A stretch of DNA of 64,000 nt from contig NZ_AP026070.1 in assembly GCF_024363255.1 (NCBI RefSeq), positions 4,250,827 through 4,314,826 on the forward strand, read 5' to 3'. The translations under genes and the position numbers were made by a program. Each line of letters opens with the position of its first letter. The first letter of the stretch is position 1. The DNA is from Shewanella sp. NFH-SH190041. GTDB lineage: Bacteria > Pseudomonadota > Gammaproteobacteria > Enterobacterales > Shewanellaceae. Below the pieces are notes generated by a model. The model was not told the origin of the DNA. It saw only the letters and a list, made by a program, of their open reading frames with translations, and did no database searches. Positions 38,236 through 50,359 of the stretch are shown here, piece after piece.

Positions 38236-40520
<2,285 letters not shown>

Positions 40521-40571
40521 CTCTACTCTCCAATCTGGACCTTGAGGTGCCTAACGACACCTCGATGATTT

Positions 40572-42113
40572 TTACCAGGTTTGGGTTTCCACGAACTTGT
40601 CGAGACCAGCTTTCAGTTCACCTTCGATATCGGCGTTATAGTCACCGGTTTCGTTGATGGTCTTCATCAGCTCAGCGTGCTCGCTGTTCATGAAAGAGAG
40701 CAGAGCGGCTTCAAAGCTACCGATCTTCTTCAGCTCAATGCCCTTCAGGTAGCCTTTTTCAGCAGCGAAGATAACAACGCCCTGATCTGCTACGCTCATT
40801 GGCGCATATTGCTTTTGCTTCATCAGTTCGGTTACACGCTCACCGTGCTCCAGCTGAGCACGTGTTGCATCGTCCAGATCAGATGCAAACTGTGAGAACG
40901 CAGCAAGCTCTCGGTACTGTGCCAGCGCGGTACGAATACCACCGGACAGTTTCTTGATAATCTTGGTCTGAGCTGCACCACCTACACGGGAAACAGAGAT
41001 ACCTGGGTTAACCGCTGGACGTAGCCCAGAGTTAAACAGATCAGTTTCCAGGAAGATCTGACCGTCTGTAATCGAAATTACGTTGGTTGGTACGAACGCA
41101 GATACGTCACCAGCTTGAGTTTCAATGATAGGCAGAGCGGTCAATGAACCGGTTTGGCCTTTCACTTCACCATTGGTGAATTTCTCTACATATTCCTCGT
41201 TTACACGGGAAGCACGTTCCAGCAGACGGGAGTGCAGGTAGAATACGTCACCTGGGTAAGCTTCACGCCCTGGTGGACGCTTCAACAGCAGGGAGATCTG
41301 ACGGTATGCTACAGCCTGCTTAGACAGGTCATCGTATACGATCAGGGCATCTTCACCGCGGTCACGGAAGTATTCACCCATGGCACAGCCAGAATATGGT
41401 GCCAGGTATTGCAGTGCAGCGGCTTCAGAAGCTGATGCTACAACGACAATGGTATTGCTCAGTGCGCCGTACTCTTCCAGCTTACGTACCACGTTAGCGA
41501 TGGTAGACGCTTTCTGACCGATGGCCACGTACACACACTTAATACCGGAATCTTTCTGGTTGATAATGGCGTCAATCGCCATTGCTGTTTTACCAGTCTG
41601 ACGGTCACCAATGATCAATTCACGCTGGCCACGACCGATTGGGATCATGGAGTCAACGGCCTTATAACCAGTTTGCACAGGTTGAGACACTGACTTACGC
41701 TCAATAACGCCCGGAGCAATCATTTCAACAGGAGAGAAACCGTCGTGTTCGACAGGTCCTTTACCATCAATTGGCTCACCCAGGGTGTTTACCACACGGC
41801 CCAGCAAACCACGACCGACTGGAACTTCCAGAATACGACCTGTGGTTTTTACTTTTTGTCCTTCTGCCAGATCAGCATAAGGACCCATTACTACGGCACC
41901 GACAGAATCACGTTCTAAGTTCAACGCGATTGCATAACGGTTACCAGGCAATTCAATCATCTCACCCTGCATCACATCGGCCAGGCCGTGTACGCGGATG
42001 ATGCCGTCACTTACTGCAACGATAGTACCTTCGTTGCGGGCTTCGCTGGCGACATTGAACTGCTCGATCCGCTGCTTAATCAGATCGCTGATTTCAGTGG
42101 AATTCAGTTGCAT
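40572..42113 (-). CDS. atpA: ATP synthase F1 subunit alpha
   Basis: Non-catalytic nucleotide-binding subunit, 513 aa as in E. coli. The start is the ATG at 42113 ([20 protein letters not shown]) after GGGAG; a TTG two codons upstream is not needed. The P-loop GDRQTGKT is near 169-176 and the signature [17 protein letters not shown] near 363. The N-terminus contacts the delta subunit encoded directly upstream. Confidence 0.98.
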   Translation of the reverse strand: MQLNSTEISDLIKQRIEQFNVASEARNEGTIVAVSDGIIRVHGLADVMQGEMIELPGNRYAIALNLERDSVGAVVMGPYADLAEGQKVKTTGRILEVPVGRGLLGRVVNTLGEPIDGKGPVEHDGFSPVEMIAPGVIERKSVSQPVQTGYKAVDSMIPIGRGQRELIIGDRQTGKTAMAIDAIINQKDSGIKCVYVAIGQKASTIANVVRKLEEYGALSNTIVVVASASEAAALQYLAPYSGCAMGEYFRDRGEDALIVYDDLSKQAVAYRQISLLLKRPPGREAYPGDVFYLHSRLLERASRVNEEYVEKFTNGEVKGQTGSLTALPIIETQAGDVSAFVPTNVISITDGQIFLETDLFNSGLRPAVNPGISVSRVGGAAQTKIIKKLSGGIRTALAQYRELAAFSQFASDLDDATRAQLEHGERVTELMKQKQYAPMSVADQGVVIFAAEKGYLKGIELKKIGSFEAALLSFMNSEHAELMKTINETGDYNADIEGELKAGLDKFVETQTW

Positions 42114-42127
42114 GCTCAAACTCCCAA

Positions 42128-42661
42128 TTACGACTGCAGCGCATCAGACAGGCGGGTTAATTTACCGCGGACAGATCCGTCAATGACCAGATCCCCTGCC
42201 TTGATGATTACACCGGCGATCAGGCCGGCATCTATACTGCAGTTCAGCTTAACTTTGCGTGCGAGACGTTTCTCTAGAGAAGCACTCATCTGCTGTTTTT
42301 GCTCATCGCTGAGCTCAATAGCTGAAACCACTTCGGCTTCAACCTCTTTAGCCCACTCATGGCGGAATTCCACATAGAGTTTGGCAACAGCAGGCAGTAC
42401 CTCCAAGCGACCGTTTTCAGCCATCACCTTGATCAGGTTTTGACCGTGCGTGTCGACCTGCTCACCACAGATACTGATAAACAGCTGGGCAAGCTCAGAA
42501 CTGGCCATAGCGCCAGTTAACAGTGGTTGCATTGTGTCGTTTTCACTGACCAATGCAGCAAAGCCGAGCATTTCTGCCCACTTTTCCACGGCCTGATGTT
42601 CAACAGCAAAGTCAAAAGCTGCCTTTGCGTAAGGACGAGCAATGGTGGTTAACTCAGCCAT
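42128..42661 (-). CDS. atpH: ATP synthase F1 subunit delta
   Basis: Delta (177 aa) joins the peripheral stalk to the top of F1. It starts [19 protein letters not shown], the standard N-terminal helix bundle, and ends with the C-terminal segment [21 protein letters not shown]. It follows atpF by 15 bp and precedes atpA by 14 bp, so the genes are tightly coupled. Confidence 0.97.
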   Translation of the reverse strand: MAELTTIARPYAKAAFDFAVEHQAVEKWAEMLGFAALVSENDTMQPLLTGAMASSELAQLFISICGEQVDTHGQNLIKVMAENGRLEVLPAVAKLYVEFRHEWAKEVEAEVVSAIELSDEQKQQMSASLEKRLARKVKLNCSIDAGLIAGVIIKAGDLVIDGSVRGKLTRLSDALQS

Positions 42662-42676
42662 AACTCAGCTCCCTTA

Positions 42677-43147
42677 TCAAATTTCAGCAACAAGTTTATC
42701 AACGATGTCGCGTTGTGCGGCTTCATCAATAGAACGCTCAAGGATCTTCTCTGCACCAGTGACGGCTAGAGTAGCTAACTGCTTACGCAGTTCCTCTTTC
42801 ACACGGTTACGTTCAGCTTCAATTTCTGCTTTACCCTGAGCGATGATTTTCGCACGCTCAGCGTCTGCTTCAGCTTTGGCTTCTTCAACGATTTGGTTTT
42901 TACGCTTATTAGCGGATTCAATAATTTCGTTGGCAGTTGCCTTGGCTTCTTTGAGTTGCTCAGTTGCTTTCTCCTGAGCCAGCTCCAGGTCTTTGGCGGC
43001 ACGGTCAGCATCAGCGAGACCATCAGCAATCTTTTTCTGGCGCGCGTCGATGGCATGCATCAAAGGCGGCCAAACGAACTTCATGCAGAACCACACGAAG
43101 ATCATAAATGCAACCGTCTGACCGAGTAGGGTAGCGTTGATATTCAC
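42677..43147 (-). CDS. atpF: ATP synthase F0 subunit b
   Basis: Peripheral stalk subunit, 156 aa, same length as E. coli. A single N-terminal membrane helix (about 5-25, [20 protein letters not shown]) is followed by a long charged helix rich in Ala, Glu and Lys that dimerises as a right-handed coiled coil (about 30-140). The start [10 protein letters not shown] is typical. Confidence 0.97.
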   Translation of the reverse strand: MNINATLLGQTVAFMIFVWFCMKFVWPPLMHAIDARQKKIADGLADADRAAKDLELAQEKATEQLKEAKATANEIIESANKRKNQIVEEAKAEADAERAKIIAQGKAEIEAERNRVKEELRKQLATLAVTGAEKILERSIDEAAQRDIVDKLVAEI

Positions 43148-43184
43148 AACAGCCTCCTAATTAGAGTTAAGACAGAAGCGTTTA

Positions 43185-43463
<279 letters not shown>

Positions 43464-43503
43464 TTAGTTGATGATTTAGTTTAAAAAATTTCTTCAGCAA
43501 TCC

Positions 43504-44301
<798 letters not shown>

Positions 44302-44310
44302 TCATCCCAC

Positions 44311-44694
44311 TTAACTTTGCTTGAAGTATAAAGGTGCTGCCCAATGCACGATCAGCGCCAGGGAATAACACACGAACAGCGGCATGAATGCGACTTCCAT
44401 GTAAATAAACACTAGCGAAAACAACACAATGGTTAACAGCAACTTTACCGCTTCCCCCCAGTAGAAGGCTTTGAGAACCTTGCCAGCTGAACTTGCTCCC
44501 GAATGGGAGAAAGCGAGGGTTGCGAACACAAAATTAGGGAGTACAGCGATAACTGCGCCTGCGAATGCAGACCAGCCAAACTGAACTCCCCACACGACGA
44601 AAAAGAGAAAGGAAGTACCCCCAGCTATCGCCGCCTGCATCAACACTAATCGATAGGCTGACCACCGGCCACGACGCGCCAAAATCTTACTCAA
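44311..44694 (-). CDS. atpI: ATP synthase subunit I
   Basis: Small membrane protein (127 aa) encoded first in atp operons and reported to aid c-ring assembly or Mg2+ handling; it is not part of the final enzyme. Four hydrophobic stretches are visible (about 16-35, 39-60, 75-95 and 100-120). It is the promoter-proximal gene here, 86 bp downstream of a good promoter. Sequence conservation in this family is weak, so the call rests on position and topology. Confidence 0.9.
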   Translation of the reverse strand: MSKILARRGRWSAYRLVLMQAAIAGGTSFLFFVVWGVQFGWSAFAGAVIAVLPNFVFATLAFSHSGASSAGKVLKAFYWGEAVKLLLTIVLFSLVFIYMEVAFMPLFVCYSLALIVHWAAPLYFKQS

Positions 44695-44779
44695 TTCATC
44701 CTCTCCGTATTTTACTTTTTGTTCCCCTTGACCGGATGTTCAAAATCCTTATTTAGTCAAGGTACAAAAAGCTTGCGAA

Positions 44780-44807
44780 AGTATACCCTTTCAGGGTTTA
44801 GATGCAA
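44780..44807 (-). promoter_or_regulatory. atp operon promoter
   Basis: Minus strand TTGCAT (44807-44802) and TATACT (44785-44780) with a 16-bp spacer, 86 bp before atpI. The 224-bp gap to parB is otherwise A/T-rich and shows nothing else clear. Confidence 0.65.
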
Positions 44808-44918
44808 CTTTGAGATAAGATAAAACGGTACTTTTAACGTGATATAACGCTAAAACTGAGAAAATCTAAGATTAACAAACGTAACAAATTTACACAAAAT
44901 TGTCTTAACTTTTAAAAA

Positions 44919-45806
44919 TCAGCTAATTTTACTAAGAATTCCATCCAGTTCAGCTAAATTTTGATAATTAATTACAATCTTTCCCCGACCTTTTTGATTA
45001 TATGTTATCGAAACTTTAGCACCGAGCTTTTCAATTAACTGGTTCTCTAAACGGCTTACATCAGGATCTTTAACTGGATTTTCGGGGCTTTCGACTGGAT
45101 TTAGCGCTTTATTAACTAATTGTTCCGTTTCACGAACTGTAAGTTCTTTAGAAGCAACCAATCTGGCCAGTTGAGTTTGTTCATCTCCTGGGATGGCTAA
45201 TAAGGCACGGGCATGCCCCATATCAATGTCGCCATTTTCCAATAACCGCTTAACCGGCTCATTGAGGGCCGTCAATCGCAGTAGATTGGTAATAGTGGTA
45301 CGGGATTTTCCCACAGCTGTAGCAATTTGTTGGTGAGTTAGTTCAAATTCTTCGATTAAACGATGTAAAGCAACGGCTTCTTCCATTGCATTAAGGTCTT
45401 CCCGCTGAATATTCTCGATTAAGGCAATAACAACAGCAGATTCATCTGGGATAACTTTAACAATACAAGGTACCTTATCCAGCCCAGCAATCTGCGCGGC
45501 ACGCCAGCGCCGCTCACCGGCAATAATCTCGTATTGGTTTTCAGATAATGGTCTAACAACAATGGGCTGAATAATGCCTTGGGTACGAATAGATTCGGCG
45601 AGCTCTTCCAATGCAGCTTGCGACATATCTCGGCGGGGCTGGTATTTCCCCGGTTGCAGCAAATCCAAATCCAGTTGCACTAACGTATCCTTTTCAGGCT
45701 TTGTTTGCATCTCTGTCGCCAGATTCTGCTGTTTCTGACTGGCTGCATGGCTGGTACTCAACAATGCATCCAAGCCTTTACCCAAGCCGCGTTTTTTTAT
45801 ATTCAT
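44919..45806 (-). CDS. parB: Chromosome partitioning protein ParB
   Basis: CTP-dependent clamp that loads at parS sites and organises the origin region for segregation. The sequence starts MNIKKRGLGKGLDALLS. The ParB/Srx nucleotide fold contains QPGKYQPRRDM and IIAGERRWRAAQIAG; the central helix-turn-helix has LTHQQIATAVGKSRTTITNL; a C-terminal dimer domain follows. Three ATG codons in a row mark the start; the third (45806) has the best spacing from AAGGA, the others add one or two Met. It is the second gene after parA, 9 bp away with this start. At about 295 aa it has the usual length. Confidence 0.95.
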   Translation of the reverse strand: MNIKKRGLGKGLDALLSTSHAASQKQQNLATEMQTKPEKDTLVQLDLDLLQPGKYQPRRDMSQAALEELAESIRTQGIIQPIVVRPLSENQYEIIAGERRWRAAQIAGLDKVPCIVKVIPDESAVVIALIENIQREDLNAMEEAVALHRLIEEFELTHQQIATAVGKSRTTITNLLRLTALNEPVKRLLENGDIDMGHARALLAIPGDEQTQLARLVASKELTVRETEQLVNKALNPVESPENPVKDPDVSRLENQLIEKLGAKVSITYNQKGRGKIVINYQNLAELDGILSKIS

Positions 45807-45815
45807 CATCATTCC

Positions 45816-46601
45816 TTAATCCTGAGTAGCCTGGCATTGCTCAGCGCGGCGGATAATCTCCCCAGCAAGGGCTAAATAGGCCTTAGCACCGGCACTGGAC
45901 TTGTCATAGTACATCGCTGGCGCGCCGAAACTAGGCGCTTCAGCCAAACGGATATTACGTGGAATCACAGTGCGGTAAACTTTATCGCCGAAATGCTGTT
46001 TGAGCTGCTCAGAAACATCATTGGCTAAACGGTTGCGGGGATCGTACATGGTGCGCAGGATCCCTTCGATAGCCAACCCTGGGTTCACCATCGCAGCCAA
46101 TTTACCTATGGTATCAATTAGGGCTGTTAATCCTTCCAGCGCGTAGTATTCACACTGCATAGGAACCAGTACAGAATCAGCCGCTGACATTGCATTCACA
46201 GTCAGCATATTCAAAGAAGGAGGACAATCGATAAAAATGAAATCATACTCATTCCGGATCGGTGCCAGAGCGTTGCGCAATCTGACTTCACGGGCAAAAA
46301 ACTCAATCAGTTTGATTTCAGCGGCGGTCACATCACCATTGCCAGCAATCATGTCGTATTTGCCGGCGGTATTGCGGATCACCACATCATTAAAGGGTTT
46401 ATCTTCAACCAGCAATTCATAGGCAGTGTTTTCGACAGTATATTTGTCGATACCACTGCCCATGGTGGCATTACCCTGAGGATCAAGATCAATCAGAAGG
46501 ACTTTGCGTTTTGTGGCCGCCAAAGATGCTGCCAAATTTACGCATGTTGTTGTTTTTCCCACACCACCCTTTTGGTTGGCGACGGCAATCACTTTACCCA
46601 C
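45816..46601 (-). CDS. parA: Chromosome partitioning ATPase ParA
   Basis: Deviant Walker ATPase (261 aa) that drives origin segregation with ParB. The Walker motif QKGGVGKTT lies at 10-18, with the signature lysine at 11. DLDPQGNAT and the Walker B IDCPPSLNMLTVNA are visible. The short N-terminus marks the chromosomal (Soj-type) group rather than long plasmid ParA. It is followed directly by parB and preceded by rsmG, as near many bacterial origins. Confidence 0.97.
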   Translation of the reverse strand: MGKVIAVANQKGGVGKTTTCVNLAASLAATKRKVLLIDLDPQGNATMGSGIDKYTVENTAYELLVEDKPFNDVVIRNTAGKYDMIAGNGDVTAAEIKLIEFFAREVRLRNALAPIRNEYDFIFIDCPPSLNMLTVNAMSAADSVLVPMQCEYYALEGLTALIDTIGKLAAMVNPGLAIEGILRTMYDPRNRLANDVSEQLKQHFGDKVYRTVIPRNIRLAEAPSFGAPAMYYDKSSAGAKAYLALAGEIIRRAEQCQATQD

Positions 46602-46705
46602 AATACTACCCTGTTAATGTTGTTACCCTGACCCATCTGCTGTACAAATTGCAAGATGTCCAATCAGAATGCAACCTGATCATCCTGATCCAGGGAAAAA
46701 TCTGG

Positions 46706-47335
46706 TTATTTTTCTTTAATTATTTTAAGCAGATGACGTTGTTCATCCAATGCTGGCACTTGCAGGGTAATCGTTTCCTGCAATGTAAACCCAGCGGGAA
46801 TGTTTGCCATTTCATCATCCGCTAACTGACCTTTGAGCGCATAAAACATCCCATGCTCATTAGGTAGATGATGACACCAACTGAGCATATCTTCTACTGA
46901 AGCAAAAGCCCGACTTAACACCCCATCAAAACCGGCATCATCCTGATAAGCTTCCACTCGGCTTTCTGTTGGGACAATATTATTCAATCCCAGCTCAAAC
47001 TGTACTTGTTTTTGGAAACGAATACGCTTACCTAAAGAATCAAGCAACACAAATGTTTTGTCCGGATTAAGAATGGCCAGCGGGATCCCCGGCAAACCAG
47101 GACCTGTTCCCACATCAATAAAACGTTTACCGACCAAATGAGCAGATACAACCAGTGAATCCATAATATGGCGGATCAACATTTGCTGTGGATCCCGCAC
47201 TGAGGTCAGGTTATAAGCCTTATTCCATTTGTTGAGCATCCCAACAAAATCGAGCAATTGTTTCTTCTGTTTGTCACTGGCCTGAATATTTGCTTGGGCC
47301 AGATAGGCATCCAGTTGGGTTGTCAACACGGGCAT
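46706..47335 (-). CDS. rsmG: 16S rRNA 7-methylguanosine methyltransferase
   Basis: Methylates G527 of 16S rRNA with SAM (also called gidB). The SAM loop [14 protein letters not shown] lies near residue 76-89, with [21 protein letters not shown] upstream segment ([14 protein letters not shown]) typical of the family. Length 209 aa matches E. coli (207). It follows mnmG with 105 bp between them, the classical gidA-gidB pair beside oriC. Confidence 0.96.
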   Translation of the reverse strand: MPVLTTQLDAYLAQANIQASDKQKKQLLDFVGMLNKWNKAYNLTSVRDPQQMLIRHIMDSLVVSAHLVGKRFIDVGTGPGLPGIPLAILNPDKTFVLLDSLGKRIRFQKQVQFELGLNNIVPTESRVEAYQDDAGFDGVLSRAFASVEDMLSWCHHLPNEHGMFYALKGQLADDEMANIPAGFTLQETITLQVPALDEQRHLLKIIKEK

Positions 47336-47379
47336 TCTCCCTTTAAAAACGAATAGATATTATTGATCTGTAGATAAAC

Positions 47380-47404
47380 AAAGGGAAGCATGATGCTTCC
47401 CTTT
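47380..47404 (-). terminator. mnmG terminator-like hairpin
   Basis: Perfect 11-base arms AAAGGGAAGCA and TGCTTCCCTTT around a three-base loop, 36 bp after the mnmG stop. The T-run after it is short on the minus strand, so read-through into rsmG is possible. Confidence 0.7.
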
Positions 47405-47440
47405 GTGTTGGGCGATAAGCTCACCGCTGATAGATAGTTA

Positions 47441-49330
47441 TCAGGCAGTTTTACGCAGTAGACCGCGTTTTTTCAGGTGTACCAACAGGATAGAAATTGC
47501 AGCTGGTGTTACCCCAGAAATACGGGAAGCCTGCCCGATAGTCTCTGGTTTATGCTCATTCAGTTTTGCGGTGACTTCAATAGACAGTCCCGGTACTTCA
47601 GCATAATCCAGCTCTAGTGGCAGACGAGTATTTTCATTGCGTTGCGCTTTGTTGATCTCTTCCTGCTGACGCTGAATATATCCGGCATATTTCACTTGGA
47701 TTTGTACCTGCTCAGCAGCATAAGGATCTGACAAGCCTGGTCCAAATCCTTCAATGTCCATCAGTTGCTGATAATCCAGTTCCGGACGACGCAGTAAATC
47801 TTCAAAGGAAGCTTCACGGGCCAGAGGCGTATTCAAATGTGGGTTCAGTTGCTCAACTAATGGAGACTTCACATGTACCCACTGACTGCGCAAGCGCTGC
47901 AACTCTTGCTCAATTGACTCACGTTTCTCATTGAATTTCGTCCAGCGGTTATCATCCACCAAGCCCAATTCACGGCCTTTTTCTGTTAAACGCAGATCGG
48001 CATTGTCTTCTCGCAGCAACAAACGGTATTCCGCTCGGCTGGTAAACATACGGTAAGGTTCTTTGGTACCCAGTGTTGATAAGTCATCCACTAACACGCC
48101 CAAATAAGCTTCATCACGACGTGGAGCCCAAGCTTCCCGTCCCTGAACCTGCAATGCCGCGTTAGTGCCGGCTAACAGCCCCTGAGCGCCAGCTTCTTCG
48201 TAGCCAGTGGTGCCATTAATTTGGCCAGCGAAGAACAAACCGGAAATGGTTTTGGTTTCCAGTGATGTTTTCAGATCCCGCGGATCGAAATAATCATATT
48301 CGATCGCATAACCTGGACGCATGATCTCCGCATTCTCCATCCCTTTGATGGATCGAACCAGATTGATCTGTACATCAAATGGCAGACTGGTTGAGATCCC
48401 ATTAGGGTAGATCTCGGTGGTTTTCAGCCCTTCAGGCTCAATAAAGATCTGATGGGAGTTCTTATCCGCAAAGCGGTGAATTTTATCTTCGATACTTGGG
48501 CAATAACGTGGACCAACGCCTTCAATGATACCTGAGTACATTGGGCTGCGATCTAAACCACCACGGATAATGTCGTGAGTACGTTCATTGGTATGGGTGA
48601 TATAACAAGAAATCTGCTCAGGATGCTGACTGGCATCACCAATAAATGACATTACAGGTAAAGGATTATCTCCCTTTTGCTCTGTCATTTGTGAGAAATC
48701 AATAGTATTGGCATCAATACGTGGTGGTGTACCGGTTTTTAAACGGCCAACACGAATTGGCAATTCACGTAGTCTTTGTGCCAGTGCAATTGCAGGCTGA
48801 TCACCTGCGCGACCGCCGCCATAATTCTGCAAGCCAATATGAATTCGACCACCAAGGAAGGTGCCTGTGGTTAACACTACCGCAGGTGCTTCAAATGCCA
48901 ATCCCATCTGGGTTACTGCACCAACTACCCGACCATTTTCTACCACAAGATCATCAACGGCCTGTTGGAAGATTCTCAGGTTGGGTTGGTGTTGCAGGAT
49001 CGACAAGATCGCTTGTTTGTACAATGCACGATCTGCCTGAGCACGGGTAGCCCTAACGGCAGGCCCCTTAGAAGAGTTCAGTGTCCGGAATTGAATACCA
49101 GCTAAATCAGTCGCCGTTGCCATGGCACCACCCAGGGCATCGATTTCCTTGACCAGATGTCCTTTACCTATACCACCGATAGCTGGGTTACAGGACATTT
49201 GTCCTAAAGTATCGACGTTATGGGTCAGCAGCAGTGTTTTACTGCCCATCCTGGCTGCAGCCAATGCGGCTTCAGTTCCGGCATGACCACCACCCACAAC
49301 AATTACATCAAACCGTTCATGAAAATGCAT
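47441..49330 (-). CDS. mnmG: tRNA uridine 5-carboxymethylaminomethyl modification enzyme MnmG
   Basis: FAD protein (629 aa) that, with MnmE (also in this window), adds the aminomethyl-type group to the wobble uridine of several tRNAs. The FAD motif [19 protein letters not shown] is at 12-30. The conserved [13 protein letters not shown] segment reads [16 protein letters not shown] and the catalytic region has [10 protein letters not shown] and [14 protein letters not shown]. Length matches E. coli (629). It is the gene left of oriC and is transcribed away from it; in E. coli this transcription influences origin firing. Confidence 0.98.
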   Translation of the reverse strand: MHFHERFDVIVVGGGHAGTEAALAAARMGSKTLLLTHNVDTLGQMSCNPAIGGIGKGHLVKEIDALGGAMATATDLAGIQFRTLNSSKGPAVRATRAQADRALYKQAILSILQHQPNLRIFQQAVDDLVVENGRVVGAVTQMGLAFEAPAVVLTTGTFLGGRIHIGLQNYGGGRAGDQPAIALAQRLRELPIRVGRLKTGTPPRIDANTIDFSQMTEQKGDNPLPVMSFIGDASQHPEQISCYITHTNERTHDIIRGGLDRSPMYSGIIEGVGPRYCPSIEDKIHRFADKNSHQIFIEPEGLKTTEIYPNGISTSLPFDVQINLVRSIKGMENAEIMRPGYAIEYDYFDPRDLKTSLETKTISGLFFAGQINGTTGYEEAGAQGLLAGTNAALQVQGREAWAPRRDEAYLGVLVDDLSTLGTKEPYRMFTSRAEYRLLLREDNADLRLTEKGRELGLVDDNRWTKFNEKRESIEQELQRLRSQWVHVKSPLVEQLNPHLNTPLAREASFEDLLRRPELDYQQLMDIEGFGPGLSDPYAAEQVQIQVKYAGYIQRQQEEINKAQRNENTRLPLELDYAEVPGLSIEVTAKLNEHKPETIGQASRISGVTPAAISILLVHLKKRGLLRKTA

Positions 49331-49610
49331 GACATCGCCTTCGATAAGTAAAAGAGGAAATTTTTGGAGCCGGATATTTTAGCATCTGTAACAGCGAAGG
49401 TGAATGATCTATTTAGAATGAAAAGATCATGAAGGATCGCGCTTATAGATCTTAAGATCTTTATATAGATCTTCTTACTGTGTTTACTATTAGGATCGCT
49501 GTTTTCGGTGCATAACTAAAATTTCTTTTTATATTCAATAGTTAGCGCGATCTAGATCCTGTGATCAAACGGCGATCTAACGGGAGATAAGGTGGGGATA
49601 GATCTGCTGG

Positions 49611-49619
49611 TTATCCACA
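49611..49619 (+). promoter_or_regulatory. DnaA box 1
   Basis: TTATCCACA, a perfect high-affinity DnaA box, plus strand. Confidence 0.9.
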
Positions 49620-49683
49620 GGGGTGATCTTTGACCAGATCACGTGTGTATTAATTCAAGGGTAAATCAGATCAAAATCATACC

Positions 49684-49692
49684 TTATCCACA
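49684..49692 (+). promoter_or_regulatory. DnaA box 2
   Basis: TTATCCACA, perfect, plus strand. It is one arm of a 14-bp inverted repeat with box 3. Confidence 0.9.
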
Positions 49693-49716
49693 AATTTATA
49701 CCTTGAGTTCATATTT

Positions 49717-49725
49717 TGTGGATAA
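49717..49725 (-). promoter_or_regulatory. DnaA box 3
   Basis: TGTGGATAA on the plus strand, so a perfect TTATCCACA on the minus strand, facing box 2. The flanks ACC...AAA and TTT...GGT extend the symmetry to 14 bp (49681-49694 and 49718-49731 region). Confidence 0.9.
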
Positions 49726-49775
49726 GGTTGATCTAATCTGTGATCAAATAACGGGACTGTGAAAAAAGATCGATC

Positions 49776-50216
49776 TTAAAGTTGGTCTTGCCAGGATGCC
49801 AACCAAGACTGGGCGGCCTCTTCCGGGATCGCTTCTCCTTGCACGTCGATCTGGATCTTATCCACACAAGGTTTTGCACCGGCCTGTTCTAGGGCGCGGA
49901 TCAGCTGCTCGGGCCCTTGGCAGAAGGTGTCGTAGCTGGAGTCACCGATTGCACATAAAGCATACTGTATGCCATTTAGATCGGGTGATTGGGTTTGGAT
50001 CTCGCCTAAAAACGGCTGCAGATTATCTGGTAGATCGCCAGCGCCATGTGTGGCTGATACCACTAACCAGATCGCATCGGTATCGAGATCGCCGAGTTGA
50101 GGATCAAGATATACTTTGGCCTGATGACCAGCTTGTTCTAACTGCGCCGCCAATTCTTCAGCAACATATTCACTGCCGCCCAAGGTGGTCCCAACTAGAA
50201 TGTCAAATTTACTCAT
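49776..50216 (-). CDS. mioC: Flavodoxin-like protein MioC
   Basis: A 146-aa FMN-binding flavodoxin-like protein; E. coli MioC supports biotin synthase in vitro. The phosphate loop is GTTLGGSEYVAEEL (9-22), followed by VVSATHGAGDLPDN (52-65) and the flavin contact region ALCAIGDSSYDTFC (86-99). It lies right of oriC and is transcribed toward it, which in E. coli affects origin activity in a growth-dependent way. The start at 50216 is supported by AGAACCCTAATG. Confidence 0.95.
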   Translation of the reverse strand: MSKFDILVGTTLGGSEYVAEELAAQLEQAGHQAKVYLDPQLGDLDTDAIWLVVSATHGAGDLPDNLQPFLGEIQTQSPDLNGIQYALCAIGDSSYDTFCQGPEQLIRALEQAGAKPCVDKIQIDVQGEAIPEEAAQSWLASWQDQL

Positions 50217-50359
50217 TAGGGTTCTCTATCTAGGTCTAAAAACAGCTTCATCTTATCGGATTGCCTTGGTATAGCATAGGACTGCAGCATGGTTGGTGAG
50301 CGGTGACAGCTAGCGGTACACTGGCGCAATCGTTAAATGAAAGCAGTGTGATATCCCTG

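Larger units (their letters stand above)
49400..49775. other. oriC: Chromosomal replication origin oriC
   Basis: Non-coding region between mnmG and mioC, the standard position of oriC in gammaproteobacteria. I count 19 GATC sites for Dam/SeqA in about 370 bp and three perfect DnaA boxes (49611-49619, 49684-49692, 49717-49725). The mnmG-side half is A/T-rich, with GATC-led 13-mers such as GATCTATTTAGAA (49406), GATCTTTATATAG (49456) and GATCTTCTTACTG (49468). These resemble the E. coli unwinding element in place and form. Weaker DnaA sites are likely but not called. Confidence 0.93.

Noticed and set aside
45121..45150. Possible parS site inside parB (GTTTCACG followed by AACTG)
   Set aside because: Only one half of the TGTTTCACGTGAAACA palindrome is present; I found no full parS in the window.
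49331..49775. Small coding gene or CRISPR-like repeats in the GATC-rich region
   Set aside because: The repeats are GATC sites and DnaA boxes of oriC, with no regular spacer length and no open frame.
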